Below, one piece after another: positions 1 to 8,597 of a stretch of 64,000 nt of DNA. The notes beneath the pieces are model-generated. The model worked only from the letters and a program-made list of their open reading frames with translations, was not told the origin of the DNA and did no database searches. The position numbers and the translations under genes were made by a program. Within the stretch, counting starts at the first letter, position 1; each line of letters opens with the position of its first letter. The stretch is from Mammaliicoccus sciuri (GTDB lineage: Bacteria > Bacillota > Bacilli > Staphylococcales > Staphylococcaceae), in the NCBI RefSeq assembly GCF_002901825.1, contig NZ_PPQD01000017.1:1-64000 (forward strand), given 5' to 3'.

Positions 1-25
1 AATAGAGGCTTATAGCCGCAGAACA

Positions 26-50
26 AACCACCCGTTAAACGGGTGGTTTT
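26..50 (+). terminator. Rho-independent terminator of a gene upstream of the window
   Basis: A perfect GC-rich hairpin (AACCACCCGTT, loop A, then ACGGGTGGTT) runs into a T tract. No gene precedes it in the window, so it probably ends a gene to the left. Confidence 0.8.
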
Positions 51-190
51 GATTATGAAAAAATTAAAATTTTAAATTGCATAATGATAGGGCTCAACAC
101 TGTTCAACTAATAAAATATTGAATTTTCTGATTAAAACCATTTTATTAGGTTATATGATTATATAGACAAAATGGGGAGTGTTTATAATT

Positions 191-1591
191 ATGAAGTTTA
201 AAAGAAAGAACGTTAATGTTGTCGACGCCAGTAAAACGAAAAAAACGGTCGTTGCAACAGGTATTGGTAATGCGATAGAGTGGTTTGACTTCGGTCTATA
301 CGCTCAGCTAGCCGTCATTATCAGTATGAATTTCTTTGGTAATATGCCGAAAGAAATTCAACTTGCATCAACATTTGCGGTATTTGCTTTTGCATTTATA
401 GTAAGACCGATTGGTGGTATATTCTTTAGTCATTTAGGAGATAAACATGGTCGTAAAGTCGTCCTTTCAACTACAATAATTATGATGGCTTTATCTACAC
501 TTGCTCTAGGATTATTACCGACACAACACCAAATTGGTATTTGGGCACCAATTTTATTATTAATTATTAGAATGATTCAATCGTTCTCTACTGGTGGTGA
601 GTATGCCGGTGCGATGACATATATTGCAGAAATATCACCTGATAAGACGAGAGGTAGACTCGGTAGTGGACTTGAAATTGGTACTTTATCCGGTAGTATT
701 TTAGCCGCTGCTTTAGTAGGAATTATGTATGCACTATTGAGTGATGATCAAATGGCAGCTTGGGGTTGGAGAATCCCATTCATTATAGCTGCACCACTTG
801 GTATTATAGGTGTGTATTTAAGAAATAATTTAGATGAAAGTCCAGCTTATGAAACAACACTTGAGGAACAAGAAGAACTTGAGTACTCTTATAAAGATAT
901 TTTCAGAAAATATTGGAGAGATATCATCGTATGTTTCGCTGGTGTAGCTTTTTTAAACGTTGCTAATTACATGGTATTATCATATATGCCGTCATTCTTA
1001 AATGGCACTTTAGATTTAGGTGGTACGATGAGTAGTTTATTAAGTACGTTAACGATGGCAGCAATGATCCCAGCAGTATTCTTCTTTGGTTGGTACAGTG
1101 ATAAAGTAGGGAATAAAAATACCATTTTATTTGGATTAATAGGATTTAGTTTATTCTCAGTATTAGCCTTCTGGTTAATGAGTATTCCTTCAATACCAAT
1201 TGTTATTTTAGGACTGTTTATCATTGCACTGTTTATGTCTACATTTGAAGGCGTTATGCCATCTGTATTACCAAGTATTTTCTATACAAAAGTGAGACTA
1301 AGAACATTATCACTTGTTTACAATATTGGTGCAGCGATATTTGGCGGTTTAACACCATTTATTTTAACAACTTTAGTCGAAACAACTGGTCAAAAAATTG
1401 CACCATCCTATTATTTAACATTGATTAATGTCGTTGGACTTGTTATCTTCTTATTTATGTTTAAGACAACGTCTAATAAGTCATTAAGAGGATCTTATCC
1501 AAATGTTGATAATAAAGAAGACTTACAAGAAGTATATGAAAATCCGAAAGATGCACTTTGGTGGAATCACGAAGAAACAAATAAATCATAA
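191..1591 (+). CDS. proP: MFS proton symporter, ProP-like osmoprotectant/metabolite transporter
   Basis: A 466-residue integral membrane protein with about 12 hydrophobic segments. The segment GNAIEWFDFGLY (residues 26-37) and the loop motif GDKHGRK (83-89) are hallmarks of the metabolite:H+ symporter branch of the major facilitator superfamily that contains ProP and citrate/ketoglutarate carriers. By family it should import proline/betaine or an organic acid with protons; the substrate cannot be read from sequence. The ATG at 191 is chosen because GGGGAG lies 11 bases upstream; a GTG at 179 overlaps that site. The gene is monocistronic and ends at a terminator shared with the convergent ohr. 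Confidence 0.8.
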   Translation: MKFKRKNVNVVDASKTKKTVVATGIGNAIEWFDFGLYAQLAVIISMNFFGNMPKEIQLASTFAVFAFAFIVRPIGGIFFSHLGDKHGRKVVLSTTIIMMALSTLALGLLPTQHQIGIWAPILLLIIRMIQSFSTGGEYAGAMTYIAEISPDKTRGRLGSGLEIGTLSGSILAAALVGIMYALLSDDQMAAWGWRIPFIIAAPLGIIGVYLRNNLDESPAYETTLEEQEELEYSYKDIFRKYWRDIIVCFAGVAFLNVANYMVLSYMPSFLNGTLDLGGTMSSLLSTLTMAAMIPAVFFFGWYSDKVGNKNTILFGLIGFSLFSVLAFWLMSIPSIPIVILGLFIIALFMSTFEGVMPSVLPSIFYTKVRLRTLSLVYNIGAAIFGGLTPFILTTLVETTGQKIAPSYYLTLINVVGLVIFLFMFKTTSNKSLRGSYPNVDNKEDLQEVYENPKDALWWNHEETNKS

Positions 1592-1600
1592 AAAAGTAAG

Positions 1601-1632
1601 GACTGAGACAAAATTTTGTCTCAGTCTTTATT
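1601..1632. terminator. Bidirectional terminator between proP and ohr
   Basis: A perfect 26-base palindrome (GACTGAGACAAAA and its complement) is flanked by A and T tracts. It sits between convergent genes and can serve both. Confidence 0.85.
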
Positions 1633-1650
1633 TATGTGACTTATATTCAA

Positions 1651-2067
1651 TTAAACAGCTTCTACTTCTAAATTCACGTCAATATTTCCACGTGTTGCTT
1701 TAGAGTATGGGCAGAAATCGTGCGCTGCTTTTAAATATTTTTCTGCGTCTTCTTGAGATACGTTTTTTACTTTTGCGGCAATATCTACTTCTAATTTAGG
1801 ACTTTCAGCATTTTCGTCATCTACTAAACGAACTGTTAACGTAACTTCTGGTTCAGCATCACGAACTTTGTTTTGTTTTAAAATTAAATCAAAAGCACCG
1901 TTGAAGCATGAAGCGTAGCCTGCTGCGAAAAGTTGTTCTGGATTAGTGGCATTACCATCTGCTTGTTGTGGGGGTAATACATCTACATCGATTGCTTTAT
2001 CGTCAGTGTAAACATGACCTTTACGTCCACCTGTGTTTGTAGCTTTTGTTTCATAATGAGTTGCCAT
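1651..2067 (-). CDS. ohr: Organic hydroperoxide resistance protein (Ohr/OsmC family)
   Basis: A 138-residue cytosolic peroxidase that by family reduces organic hydroperoxides with a reactive cysteine pair, recycled by dihydrolipoyl proteins. The two family cysteines are visible: Cys54 in the context YASCF and Cys119 in [11 protein letters not shown]. Length matches Ohr (about 140). The start is supported by a GGAGG motif just upstream. It is transcribed divergently from the DMT transporter. I did not find a convincing OhrR operator in the 140-base gap and no ohrR gene is adjacent. Confidence 0.92.
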   Translation of the reverse strand: MATHYETKATNTGGRKGHVYTDDKAIDVDVLPPQQADGNATNPEQLFAAGYASCFNGAFDLILKQNKVRDAEPEVTLTVRLVDDENAESPKLEVDIAAKVKNVSQEDAEKYLKAAHDFCPYSKATRGNIDVNLEVEAV

Positions 2068-2206
2068 AAAAAAATACCTCCTTTAAAGTATATTATCTAT
2101 TTACCCGTATATTATTTTTTAAATCATCTATAAATTATAAATTAGCATATATAAATTGTCGGAAATATGAAATAATATACAATATCAAAATAAGAGAGGT
2201 CACAAC

Positions 2207-3169
2207 ATGAAAGCAATCTTAATAGGTGTCTTGGCAGCTTTATTTTTTGCAGTTACATTTGTCGTTAATCATATGATGGCTAATGATGGCGGAAGTTGGT
2301 ATTTTAGTTCCTCTTTACGTTTTATTTTTATGCTGCCATTTTTATATTTGTTTGTACTCATTAAGGGAAGAACAAAATTTGTTTTAAAGCATATTCAACA
2401 AGAGAAGAAGGCTTGGTTCATATGGAGTGCAGTAGGTTTTGTATTATTTTATGTACCTATAACCTTTTCAGCAGAGTATAGCCCGGGGTGGTTGATTTCA
2501 GGTACTTGGCAAATAACAATTATTTGTGGCATGATATTGGCGCCATTATTTGTAGAGACAGTTGTGATAAATGGTAAAGAAACAATCGTTAGACATAAAA
2601 TCCCATGGCGATCATTATTGATTTCAAGCATTATGTTTATCGGTATTATCATTATCCAAATTCCTCAAGCAAGTCAGATTAAACTGAACTTATTTTTATT
2701 AGGTTTTTTACCGATATTAATTGCAGCATTTAGTTATCCTTTGGGAAATAGAAAAATGATGCAAGTTGTGAACGGTGAGCTCGGTACAATTGAACGTGTA
2801 TTTGGTATGACTTTAGTCACATTGCCTATTTGGATTGTTATATTTGTTGTTGGCGTACTTAAAGAAGGATTACCTTCTTCTAGTCAAGTTGTACAAGCAT
2901 TTATCGTCGCACTATTTTCAGGCATTATCGCAACAATTCTATTTTTCTATGCTACAAATATTGTAAAGGATAACCAAGAACAATTAGCAGCAGTTGAAGC
3001 AACGCAGTCATTAGAAGTTGTATTTGCCATTATTGGTGAAATGATACTACTAGGCTTACCGTTACCAAATGGTTTAAGTATGATAGGTGTAGCGCTCATT
3101 ATAATAGGTATGTGTATATATAGTTTTATCGATCATATTTCTTTTGGGAAATTTTTCAAAAAAATATGA
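2207..3169 (+). CDS. DMT-superfamily transporter (EmrE-like multidrug resistance efflux family)
   Basis: A 320-residue protein made almost entirely of hydrophobic helices (about 10), with the duplicated EamA-like layout and a short basic C-terminus (FGKFFKKI). It resembles the 'multidrug resistance efflux transporter' DUF family of Firmicutes; substrate unknown. The start follows AGAGAGGTC at a normal distance. The next gene, csbD, has its own sigma-B promoter that overlaps the end of this region. Confidence 0.75.
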   Translation: MKAILIGVLAALFFAVTFVVNHMMANDGGSWYFSSSLRFIFMLPFLYLFVLIKGRTKFVLKHIQQEKKAWFIWSAVGFVLFYVPITFSAEYSPGWLISGTWQITIICGMILAPLFVETVVINGKETIVRHKIPWRSLLISSIMFIGIIIIQIPQASQIKLNLFLLGFLPILIAAFSYPLGNRKMMQVVNGELGTIERVFGMTLVTLPIWIVIFVVGVLKEGLPSSSQVVQAFIVALFSGIIATILFFYATNIVKDNQEQLAAVEATQSLEVVFAIIGEMILLGLPLPNGLSMIGVALIIIGMCIYSFIDHISFGKFFKKI

Positions 3170-3177
3170 CGTGAGGT

Positions 3178-3202
3178 GTTTAAAAGTCCTTTCACAGGGT
3201 AA
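3178..3202 (+). promoter_or_regulatory. Sigma-B-type promoter of csbD
   Basis: GTTTAA (3178-3183) and GGGTAA (3197-3202) are separated by 13 bases, close to the SigB consensus GTTTAA-N12-15-GGGWAT. CsbD-family genes are classic SigB targets, so motif and gene agree. Confidence 0.75.
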
Positions 3203-3210
3203 AATATAAA

Positions 3211-3228
3211 TGAATGGTCAATCATTCA
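3211..3228. repeat. Operator-like palindrome at the csbD transcription start
   Basis: TGAATG-N6-CATTCA is a perfect 6-6-6 inverted repeat about 9 bases after the SigB -10 element, so it lies near +1. It could bind a dimeric repressor of the TetR type or form a small leader hairpin; there is no regulator gene nearby to decide. Confidence 0.45.
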
Positions 3229-3255
3229 ATAAAGTTTAATGAAGGGTGATATAAA

Positions 3256-3438
3256 ATGGCAGACGAAAACAAATTCGAACAAGCAAAAGGTAACATTAAA
3301 GAAACAGTTGGTAATGCAACAGATAACAAAGACTTAGAAACTGAAGGTAAAAAAGATAAAGCTTCAGGTAAAGCTAAAGAAGCAGTAGAAAATGTTAAAG
3401 ATAAAGCAAACGAAGTTATCGATAAATTTAAGAAATAA
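3256..3438 (+). CDS. csbD: CsbD-family general stress protein
   Basis: A 60-residue, highly charged, Lys/Glu/Ala-rich protein without cysteine or membrane segment. The pattern [18 protein letters not shown] and later [11 protein letters not shown] is typical of the CsbD family, small abundant proteins made in stress and stationary phase; their molecular function is not established. A GAAGGGTGAT ribosome site precedes the ATG. The upstream SigB-type promoter supports membership in the general stress regulon. Confidence 0.9.
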   Translation: MADENKFEQAKGNIKETVGNATDNKDLETEGKKDKASGKAKEAVENVKDKANEVIDKFKK

Positions 3439-3456
3439 AACATTTTTAACATAAGA

Positions 3457-3493
3457 AAAGCCATTAGACACGTTGACTGTCTAATGGCTTTTT
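3457..3493. terminator. Bidirectional terminator between csbD and the DUF4352 gene
   Basis: A 14-bp perfect stem (AAGCCATTAGACA and complement) with a 7-base loop and T tract, placed between convergent genes. Confidence 0.88.
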
Positions 3494-3495
3494 AT

Positions 3496-4290
3496 TTACT
3501 TTACATCGTCTTTATCGATTTCCCATTTCATTTTGTAACGTTTATCTGATGAACGTAATTGTAATTGTACGTCATATTGATCTGCTTCAGGAACATCGTA
3601 GTATACATACCCAGTGTCAGATTCTCCAGGTTTAAGACTGAATGAGAATCCGTCATTTTTGTCATTCATACCATAGTATTTTGAAACTCTGCTTCCATCA
3701 GCTGTAACACCGAAGTTAGCATCTCCAACGATTAAGCTAGAGTTATTAATATTTTCAAGTTTGTAGTTAACTTTTAATATTTTATCTTTTAATGGTTTAG
3801 TACCATCAGATGGTGGGTTAACATATTCGGCTCTTTCAACTGTAATCTTAGTACCGATTGCACTAATCCCGTTACCAACTGATGTTTGTCTATCGACGAT
3901 AGATGAATCGTTATCATCTTCATCTGTATTTTCTTCTGTTGTAGATTCTTCAGTAGTAGACTCTTCAGTCGTTTCTTCCTCAGTAGACTCCTCAGTTGTT
4001 TCTTCTTCTGTTGAGTTCTCTTCAGTTGATTTTTCTTCTGTTTTGTTCGTAAACTCATCGATTTGGTCTTTGATTGGACCAGCAGCACATGCGCCTAAAA
4101 TAACAGCTAAAATAATGAATATAACTAAACATCCACCACAGCCGAATAACCAAGGTTTCATACTAGAGCCATTACCGTCTCCCGATTGTTGTTGCTGATT
4201 ATTACCATTTGTTTCGTTAAATGGATTATTTTGTTGTTCTGAGGTGTTTTGATTAAAAGGATTCTGATCTGATTGATTAGAATTAGCCAT
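3496..4290 (-). CDS. Membrane-anchored DUF4352-type extracellular protein with Thr/Glu linker
   Basis: 264 residues in four parts: an Asn/Gln-rich cytoplasmic N-terminus with two NPF tripeptides (residues 1-45); one membrane helix containing GCGGC (about 47-70); a low-complexity acidic linker of Thr-Glu-Ser repeats (about 84-128); and a beta-rich C-terminal domain (about 135-264) that resembles the DUF4352/telokin-like domains of Firmicutes surface proteins. This predicts a protein displaying a small immunoglobulin-like domain outside the membrane. Function unknown. The cysteine in the hydrophobic stretch is not placed like a lipobox because 45 hydrophilic residues precede it. A GGGGG-rich ribosome site precedes the start. 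Confidence 0.7.
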   Translation of the reverse strand: MANSNQSDQNPFNQNTSEQQNNPFNETNGNNQQQQSGDGNGSSMKPWLFGCGGCLVIFIILAVILGACAAGPIKDQIDEFTNKTEEKSTEENSTEEETTEESTEEETTEESTTEESTTEENTDEDDNDSSIVDRQTSVGNGISAIGTKITVERAEYVNPPSDGTKPLKDKILKVNYKLENINNSSLIVGDANFGVTADGSRVSKYYGMNDKNDGFSFSLKPGESDTGYVYYDVPEADQYDVQLQLRSSDKRYKMKWEIDKDDVK

Positions 4291-4561
4291 AATATTTCCC
4301 CCTTATTCATTACTTTATTTTAATAAAAAATTATTGTTTTCATATAATCGAAATTCTTGTGCGAAAGTTTTCAACTATTGATAAACAATTGTGTTAATTA
4401 TTAATTGTTTTTAGTTTATAGTAAACTGGGAAATAAATCTAGACTTACTATTAAATTTATAAAAATTTAATAGTACTTTAATATTTAATGATTTTGTAGA
4501 ATATGAATATTTGTAAATTTTATGCAAAAAGGGGTAATATAGTTATAAAGGAGTGATAAAT

Positions 4562-4975
4562 ATGTATAAAAATATTTTGTTTGGCATTGATACAGAAATG
4601 AAAAATCAAAAGGTTTTAGAACAAATTAATCACCTTGTCGGAGAAGGTTCTGAAGTTACATTACTTAATGTGGTCGCTGATAAAGACCTACAAGCTTCAG
4701 TTAGAATGGGTGTTCATTTAGATGAAATACAAGAAAAACGTCAAGAATCGATGAAGCATATCTTAGACTATTTTCATGAACACAACATTCAATATAAAAT
4801 TGAATTTGCGAAAGGAAATCCTAAAACAGAATTAGTGCATAGAGCAAATAGTGGTGATTTTGATATTATTGTGTTAAGTAATAGAAAAGCAGAAGACACA
4901 GATAAAATGGTATTAGGTAGTGTCAGCCATAAAGTAGCTAAAAGAGCTAAAATTCCTGTATTAATTGTTAAATAG
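4562..4975 (+). CDS. Universal stress protein (UspA family)
   Basis: A 137-residue cytosolic protein with the UspA fold pattern: N-terminal YKNILFGID, central FAKGNPKTELVH and C-terminal GSVSHKVAKRAKIPVLIVK. The ATP-binding signature of many UspA proteins (GxxGxxxxxxxxxGS) is incomplete here because the first glycines are replaced (LSNRKAEDTDKMVLGS), so nucleotide binding is uncertain. The ATG at 4562 is used because AAAGGAG lies 8 bases upstream. Role by family: stress survival; the exact function is unknown. The 270 bases upstream are AT-rich and hold only possible promoter sequence. Confidence 0.85.
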   Translation: MYKNILFGIDTEMKNQKVLEQINHLVGEGSEVTLLNVVADKDLQASVRMGVHLDEIQEKRQESMKHILDYFHEHNIQYKIEFAKGNPKTELVHRANSGDFDIIVLSNRKAEDTDKMVLGSVSHKVAKRAKIPVLIVK

Positions 4976-5087
4976 TAAGAGTATATTGATTTAAGTAATA
5001 GATTTCTTGAATCATCATGCATCGTTTCATAGAAAAAAGTCCTCGACTCATGTAAAATGAAAATAGAAGCATATTGGAGGAATGACT

Positions 5088-5825
5088 ATGACTGATGGAC
5101 AAAAGAAAGCGTTTCCGTATATCGTTGCAACGATTTCATTAGAAACTCAAGATGATATTGAAAAAACAGTGCAAGAACTCAATGCTCACAAAGATTCAAT
5201 AGATATTGTTGAATTTAGAGCAGATACTTTAAAAAATACTTCAATTGAAAACATTAACGAAACATTAGAGCAATTTAAAAGTGCATATCATGATGCGCCA
5301 ATTTTGTTCACTTATCGTTCAGTAGGACAAGGCGGTCATGGTGACTTTGATCATGAAACATATTACAAGATTATGCAAGATATTATATGTAACAAAAAAG
5401 CTGAATACGTCGATATTCAACTCGATACGTATGAAGATAATCTTATGAATTGTATTACAAAAGCTCAGCATAATGATGTTAAAATTATTATTTCACATCA
5501 TGACTTTAAGTCGACGCCAGATGTTGAAGAAATGTTTGTCACATATGAGAAAATGGCAGAGTTAGGTGCGAATATTGGCAAGTTAGCCGTGATGCCACAA
5601 AATGAACGTCATTTATTATCGATGTTAAATGCTATGAACAGAGCTTATCATAAGTTGGATATTGATGTGATCGGTATCTCGATGGGTGAATTAGGTAAGA
5701 TGACAAGAATTACTGGTGGTATGTTTGGATCTAAATTTACTTACGGATTTGTTGGTAAAGAAGCAGCACCAGGTCAAATTCATGTTAAAGATATTAAAGA
5801 GCAGTTAGCTTTATATCAAAATTAA
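5088..5825 (+). CDS. aroD: 3-dehydroquinate dehydratase, type I
   Basis: A 245-residue enzyme of the shikimate pathway; type I enzymes form a Schiff base and dehydrate 3-dehydroquinate to 3-dehydroshikimate. Expected residues are present: Glu42/Arg44 (VEFRADT), the catalytic His in SHHDF (137-138), the Schiff-base Lys165 in GKLAVMP, and the substrate-binding Arg in TRITGG. The second ATG (5088) is preferred over 5082 because GGAGG at 5076-5080 is then 7 bases away instead of one. It stands alone, as aroD does in staphylococci. Confidence 0.95.
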   Translation: MTDGQKKAFPYIVATISLETQDDIEKTVQELNAHKDSIDIVEFRADTLKNTSIENINETLEQFKSAYHDAPILFTYRSVGQGGHGDFDHETYYKIMQDIICNKKAEYVDIQLDTYEDNLMNCITKAQHNDVKIIISHHDFKSTPDVEEMFVTYEKMAELGANIGKLAVMPQNERHLLSMLNAMNRAYHKLDIDVIGISMGELGKMTRITGGMFGSKFTYGFVGKEAAPGQIHVKDIKEQLALYQN

Positions 5826-5850
5826 TCACTGCATTATGCATAATAATGAT

Positions 5851-5905
5851 GAAGCGAGTGTAGAAATCTTTTGAGACAATTTTAGATTTCTATCTCGCTT
5901 CTTTA
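5851..5905 (+). terminator. Terminator after aroD
   Basis: GAAGCGAG...AGAAATCT pairs with AGATTTCT...CTCGCTTC, followed by TTTATTTT. Confidence 0.85.
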
Positions 5906-5917
5906 TTTTATGATACA

Positions 5918-5936
5918 ATTGATAATAATTATCAAT
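5918..5936. promoter_or_regulatory. Perfect Fur box upstream of the nitroreductase gene
   Basis: TGATAAT-A-ATTATCA (5920-5934) is an exact 7-1-7 Fur operator and the symmetry extends to 19 bases. It lies 21 bases before the ATG and just downstream of possible -10 sequences (TATGAT or TACAAT, 5909-5919), the position of a classic repressor site. This predicts iron-dependent repression. Confidence 0.8.
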
Positions 5937-5954
5937 GAATTAGGAGTGTAAATA

Positions 5955-6494
5955 ATGGAATTAAAGAAAGCGATTAAAGAAAGAAGAAGCGTCAAAAATT
6001 ATGATTATGAAATGTATATAGACGAAGAAAAAGTATTTTCTTTAGTTGATTTAGCAACATACGCGCCGAACCATGGTATGAGAGAACCTTGGAGACTTGT
6101 GTATATTAATAAAAAACAAATTCCTGAATTTGCTGAAGAAGTTGCACAAACGGCATTTGTTAATGATCAAGCTAAACAAGAAAAATATATCAATAAAGTG
6201 ACTAAAGTTGGTGGCATGTTTGTCATCTTGTCAAAAAGAGATTCAAGACAAAAAGAAAATCTTGAAAATCAAATGGCAATCGGCGCATTTGTACAAAACT
6301 TAATGTTACTAATGCATGATGAGGGAATGGGCTCATGTTGGAAAACACCTGCATTTATCTTTAATCCATCATTTAGAAAAACAGTCGGCGCTCATGATGA
6401 TGAAGATGTATGTGGATTTTTATATTTAACTGAAAAAGATTCAAGTGTGAAAGTGATGGAAAGAAAAAATAAATCATTAATTACTGAATGGTAA
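5955..6494 (+). CDS. Nitroreductase-family flavoprotein, putatively iron-regulated
   Basis: 179 residues with the family's opening ERRSVKNYD (FMN phosphate-binding Arg residues), ATYAPNHGMREPWR (flavin contact) and a C-terminal GFLYL region. Such FMN enzymes use NAD(P)H to reduce nitro compounds, quinones or flavins; the true substrate is unknown. The start has an AGGAGTG ribosome site. A perfect Fur box in the promoter suggests a link to iron limitation, for example flavin-dependent iron reduction, but that is inference. It shares a terminator region with the convergent thioredoxin-like gene. Confidence 0.82.
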   Translation: MELKKAIKERRSVKNYDYEMYIDEEKVFSLVDLATYAPNHGMREPWRLVYINKKQIPEFAEEVAQTAFVNDQAKQEKYINKVTKVGGMFVILSKRDSRQKENLENQMAIGAFVQNLMLLMHDEGMGSCWKTPAFIFNPSFRKTVGAHDDEDVCGFLYLTEKDSSVKVMERKNKSLITEW

Positions 6495-6498
6495 AAAC

Positions 6499-6538
6499 AA
6501 AACCCGCAAATGAGTTCGTAAGCTCAGTTGTGGGTTTT
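6499..6538. terminator. Bidirectional terminator, nitroreductase / thioredoxin-like
   Basis: AAAACCCGCA pairs with TGTGGGTTTT, with an inner TGAG/CTCA stem, between convergent genes. Confidence 0.8.
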
Positions 6539-6545
6539 AATATGA

Positions 6546-6866
6546 TTATTTTAAGTTCTCAGCTAAGAATGCTTTAACATCTTCTGGTGTTTTTGCATTT
6601 GCTGAATGTAAGTGTGCAAGTTTTTCGTTGTTTTTAAATACTAATAAACTTGGAATACCCATTACATCATTTTCAGTTGCTGCTTCAGGAACTTGGTCAC
6701 GATTAATTTGATACCAATTGTATTGATTGTATTCATCAATAATTGGATCGATCCATTGATTCATTCTAGTGCAATCTGGGCACCAATCTGCGAAGAATTT
6801 AACGACAACTGGTTCATCACTTTGTGTAATCTCTTCAAATTCAGCATATTGACTTATTGTTCTCAT
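6546..6866 (-). CDS. Thioredoxin-family protein
   Basis: A 106-residue single thioredoxin domain with the redox motif WCPDC (Cys29, Cys32) and the cis-proline context MGIPSLL. The WCPDC motif differs from the WCGPC of the housekeeping thioredoxin, so this is a side-branch oxidoreductase of unknown partner. No signal peptide is present, so it is cytosolic. A GGAGCAG ribosome site precedes the start. Confidence 0.88.
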   Translation of the reverse strand: MRTISQYAEFEEITQSDEPVVVKFFADWCPDCTRMNQWIDPIIDEYNQYNWYQINRDQVPEAATENDVMGIPSLLVFKNNEKLAHLHSANAKTPEDVKAFLAENLK

Positions 6867-7007
6867 ATTTATTCTGCTCCTTAGAAATAATGATTATAAG
6901 GTAAGTATATCTTATTTCTAATATTTAAAAAAATATTTAACTCATTACTACATGTTCTGTACTAATATTGTTATAATGAAATTAAATAGACATATGGAGG
7001 TAAAGAC

Positions 7008-7361
7008 ATGATAAAATTTTATCAATATCCTAATTGTACAACTTGTAAAAAAGCAGCAAAGTTCTTAGAAATGAACGGTGCCAGTTTTGAACCGATTGAT
7101 ATTACTCAATTAACACCAACAGCTAAAGAATTAAAAGATATCATTGATGGGACAGACATCAATGTAAATCAATTATTTAATACTCGAGGCGCTAAATATC
7201 GCGAATTGGGATTAAAAGATAAAATGGATGATTTATCAGACAACGAAAAGTTTGATTTATTAGCATCTGATGGCATGTTAATTAAAAGACCTTTAGCCGT
7301 TTTAGGAAATAAAGTGACACTTGGTTTTAATGAAGACGAATATCGTCAAACTTGGTTATAA
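7008..7361 (+). CDS. Spx/ArsC-family thioredoxin-fold protein (YusI-like)
   Basis: 117 residues with CTTC (Cys10, Cys13) near the N-terminus and the ArsC-family C-terminal motif IKRPLAVLG. The family includes Spx and MgsR, which bind the RNA polymerase alpha subunit, and arsenate reductase-like enzymes. The position just before gcvH and the toprim/thioredoxin pair matches yusI-yusH-yusF-yusE of Bacillus, so it is probably the YusI orthologue and not the global regulator Spx. It has a TGGAGGT ribosome site. Confidence 0.85.
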   Translation: MIKFYQYPNCTTCKKAAKFLEMNGASFEPIDITQLTPTAKELKDIIDGTDINVNQLFNTRGAKYRELGLKDKMDDLSDNEKFDLLASDGMLIKRPLAVLGNKVTLGFNEDEYRQTWL

Positions 7362-7428
7362 AAATAGTTGCTTGAATAATGGCTTTATGTCATGATTATA
7401 ATTGAATTACATATAGGAGGGGATTACT

Positions 7429-7809
7429 TTGACAGTGCCTAGTGAGTTAAAATATTCAAAAGAACATGAATGGGTAAAAGTAGATGGAGATATCGTAACA
7501 ATCGGTATTACTGATTTTGCTCAATCAGAATTAGGGGACATTGTGTTTGTTGAGTTGCCAGAAGAAGGTGACGAATTAACTAGTGGAGATTCATTCGGTA
7601 GTGTAGAATCTGTTAAAACAGTTTCTGAACTATATGCACCATTATCTGGTAAAGTCGTTGAAGTAAACGAAGAACTAGAAGACAGCCCTGAGTTTGTTAA
7701 TGAATCATCATATGATAAAGCTTGGATGGTCAAAGTTGAACTATCTGATAAAGCTCAATTAGATGAATTATTAGATGCAGACGCTTATAGTGAAATGATA
7801 GGTGAATAA
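7429..7809 (+). CDS. gcvH: Glycine cleavage system H protein (lipoyl carrier)
   Basis: A 126-residue lipoyl-domain protein that shuttles the aminomethyl group in glycine cleavage and in Firmicutes also serves as lipoate donor. The lipoylated residue is Lys63 in [22 protein letters not shown] at the N-terminus is typical. The start is TTG at 7429, 5 bases after AGGAGGGG; no ATG fits the conserved N-terminus. lipA at 35207 makes the cofactor. The P and T proteins are not in this window. Confidence 0.95.
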   Translation: MTVPSELKYSKEHEWVKVDGDIVTIGITDFAQSELGDIVFVELPEEGDELTSGDSFGSVESVKTVSELYAPLSGKVVEVNEELEDSPEFVNESSYDKAWMVKVELSDKAQLDELLDADAYSEMIGE

Positions 7810-7818
7810 CATAACATT

Positions 7819-7855
7819 AAACTCCACGATACTGATGTGTCATGGAGTTTTTTTG
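7819..7855 (+). terminator. Terminator after gcvH
   Basis: AAACTCCA pairs with TGGAGTTT across a 16-base loop, followed by a T tract. Confidence 0.78.
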
Positions 7856-7912
7856 AAATATTTATTATGAAACTGAACAGCAATACTATCTCATTTGTAG
7901 AAGGTGATATTC

Positions 7913-8317
7913 GTGGCGATGATTAAAAAGGTTATAATCGTAGAAGGTATTTCTGATAAAAAACGAGTGGAAGAAGTATTAAATGATCATGTTCATATCA
8001 TTTGTACCCATGGAACGATGGGTGTCGAAAAAATGGATGAGCTACTTGAAGAGATATACGGTTCTCAAGTATATGTCTTAGTAGATCAAGATAAAGAAGG
8101 CAAGAAAATTAGAAAATGGTTTAAGAAATATGCAAGTGAAAGTCAGCATATTTATATAGATTCTACATTTTCTGAAGTAGCGCGCTGTCCAAGACAATAT
8201 TTAGCGAATGTGTTAAACTATCATGGATTTATTGTTAAGAATGATTTTGTATTGAAAGGGAAGTATCGTTACCATGAAACACACAGAAATATTGAACGAT
8301 ATATACAAGCATTTTGA
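7913..8317 (+). CDS. Toprim-domain protein (YusF-like)
   Basis: 134 residues forming one toprim fold: the N-terminal acidic residue in VIIVEG and the DxD motif in VLVDQDKEGKK are the metal-binding elements of primases, topoisomerases and RNase M5. Small stand-alone toprim proteins of this type have no firm function. GTG at 7913 is chosen as start because GAAGGTGAT lies 5 bases before it; ATG at 7919 is an alternative. Its end overlaps the next gene by 44 bases, so the two are translationally linked, as yusF and yusE are in Bacillus. Confidence 0.82.
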   Translation: MAMIKKVIIVEGISDKKRVEEVLNDHVHIICTHGTMGVEKMDELLEEIYGSQVYVLVDQDKEGKKIRKWFKKYASESQHIYIDSTFSEVARCPRQYLANVLNYHGFIVKNDFVLKGKYRYHETHRNIERYIQAF

Positions 8318-8597
8318 TAAAGATATCCATTTATTATTTGGATATACGCCAACATGTGGAACGTGCAAAATATCAGAACGCATGTTAGATATTGCAAACC
8401 AAGTGACACAATTACCTATTAATAAGTGTGACTTGAATTTTTACCCAGAATTCTGTAAAGAATTTGAAATCATGTCAGTACCCGTACTTTTTATCATGCA
8501 TAAAGATCAAGTTATCCGTCGCATTTATGCCTTTCAGTCTGTTCCGTATATTGTAGAGAATATTCAAAAAGTTATTGACGATAAAAACTTATCATGA
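8274..8597 (+). CDS. Thioredoxin-like protein (YusE-like)
   Basis: A 107-residue thioredoxin-fold protein with CGTC (Cys28, Cys31) and the cis-proline context MSVPVLF. It overlaps the toprim gene by 44 bases. Its 3' end contains the -35 element of the metNIQ promoter. Function is unknown beyond thiol-disulfide exchange. Confidence 0.85.
   Translation: MKHTEILNDIYKHFDKDIHLLFGYTPTCGTCKISERMLDIANQVTQLPINKCDLNFYPEFCKEFEIMSVPVLFIMHKDQVIRRIYAFQSVPYIVENIQKVIDDKNLS

Noticed and set aside
2068-2206. OhrR operator between ohr and the DMT transporter
   Set aside because: Only loose AT-rich half-matches to TACAATT-type sites were found, no convincing palindrome.
3496-4290. Lipoprotein reading of the DUF4352 protein because of Cys in the hydrophobic segment
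   Set aside because: The segment begins after about 46 hydrophilic residues and has no lipobox at a usable distance, so a plain membrane anchor fits better.
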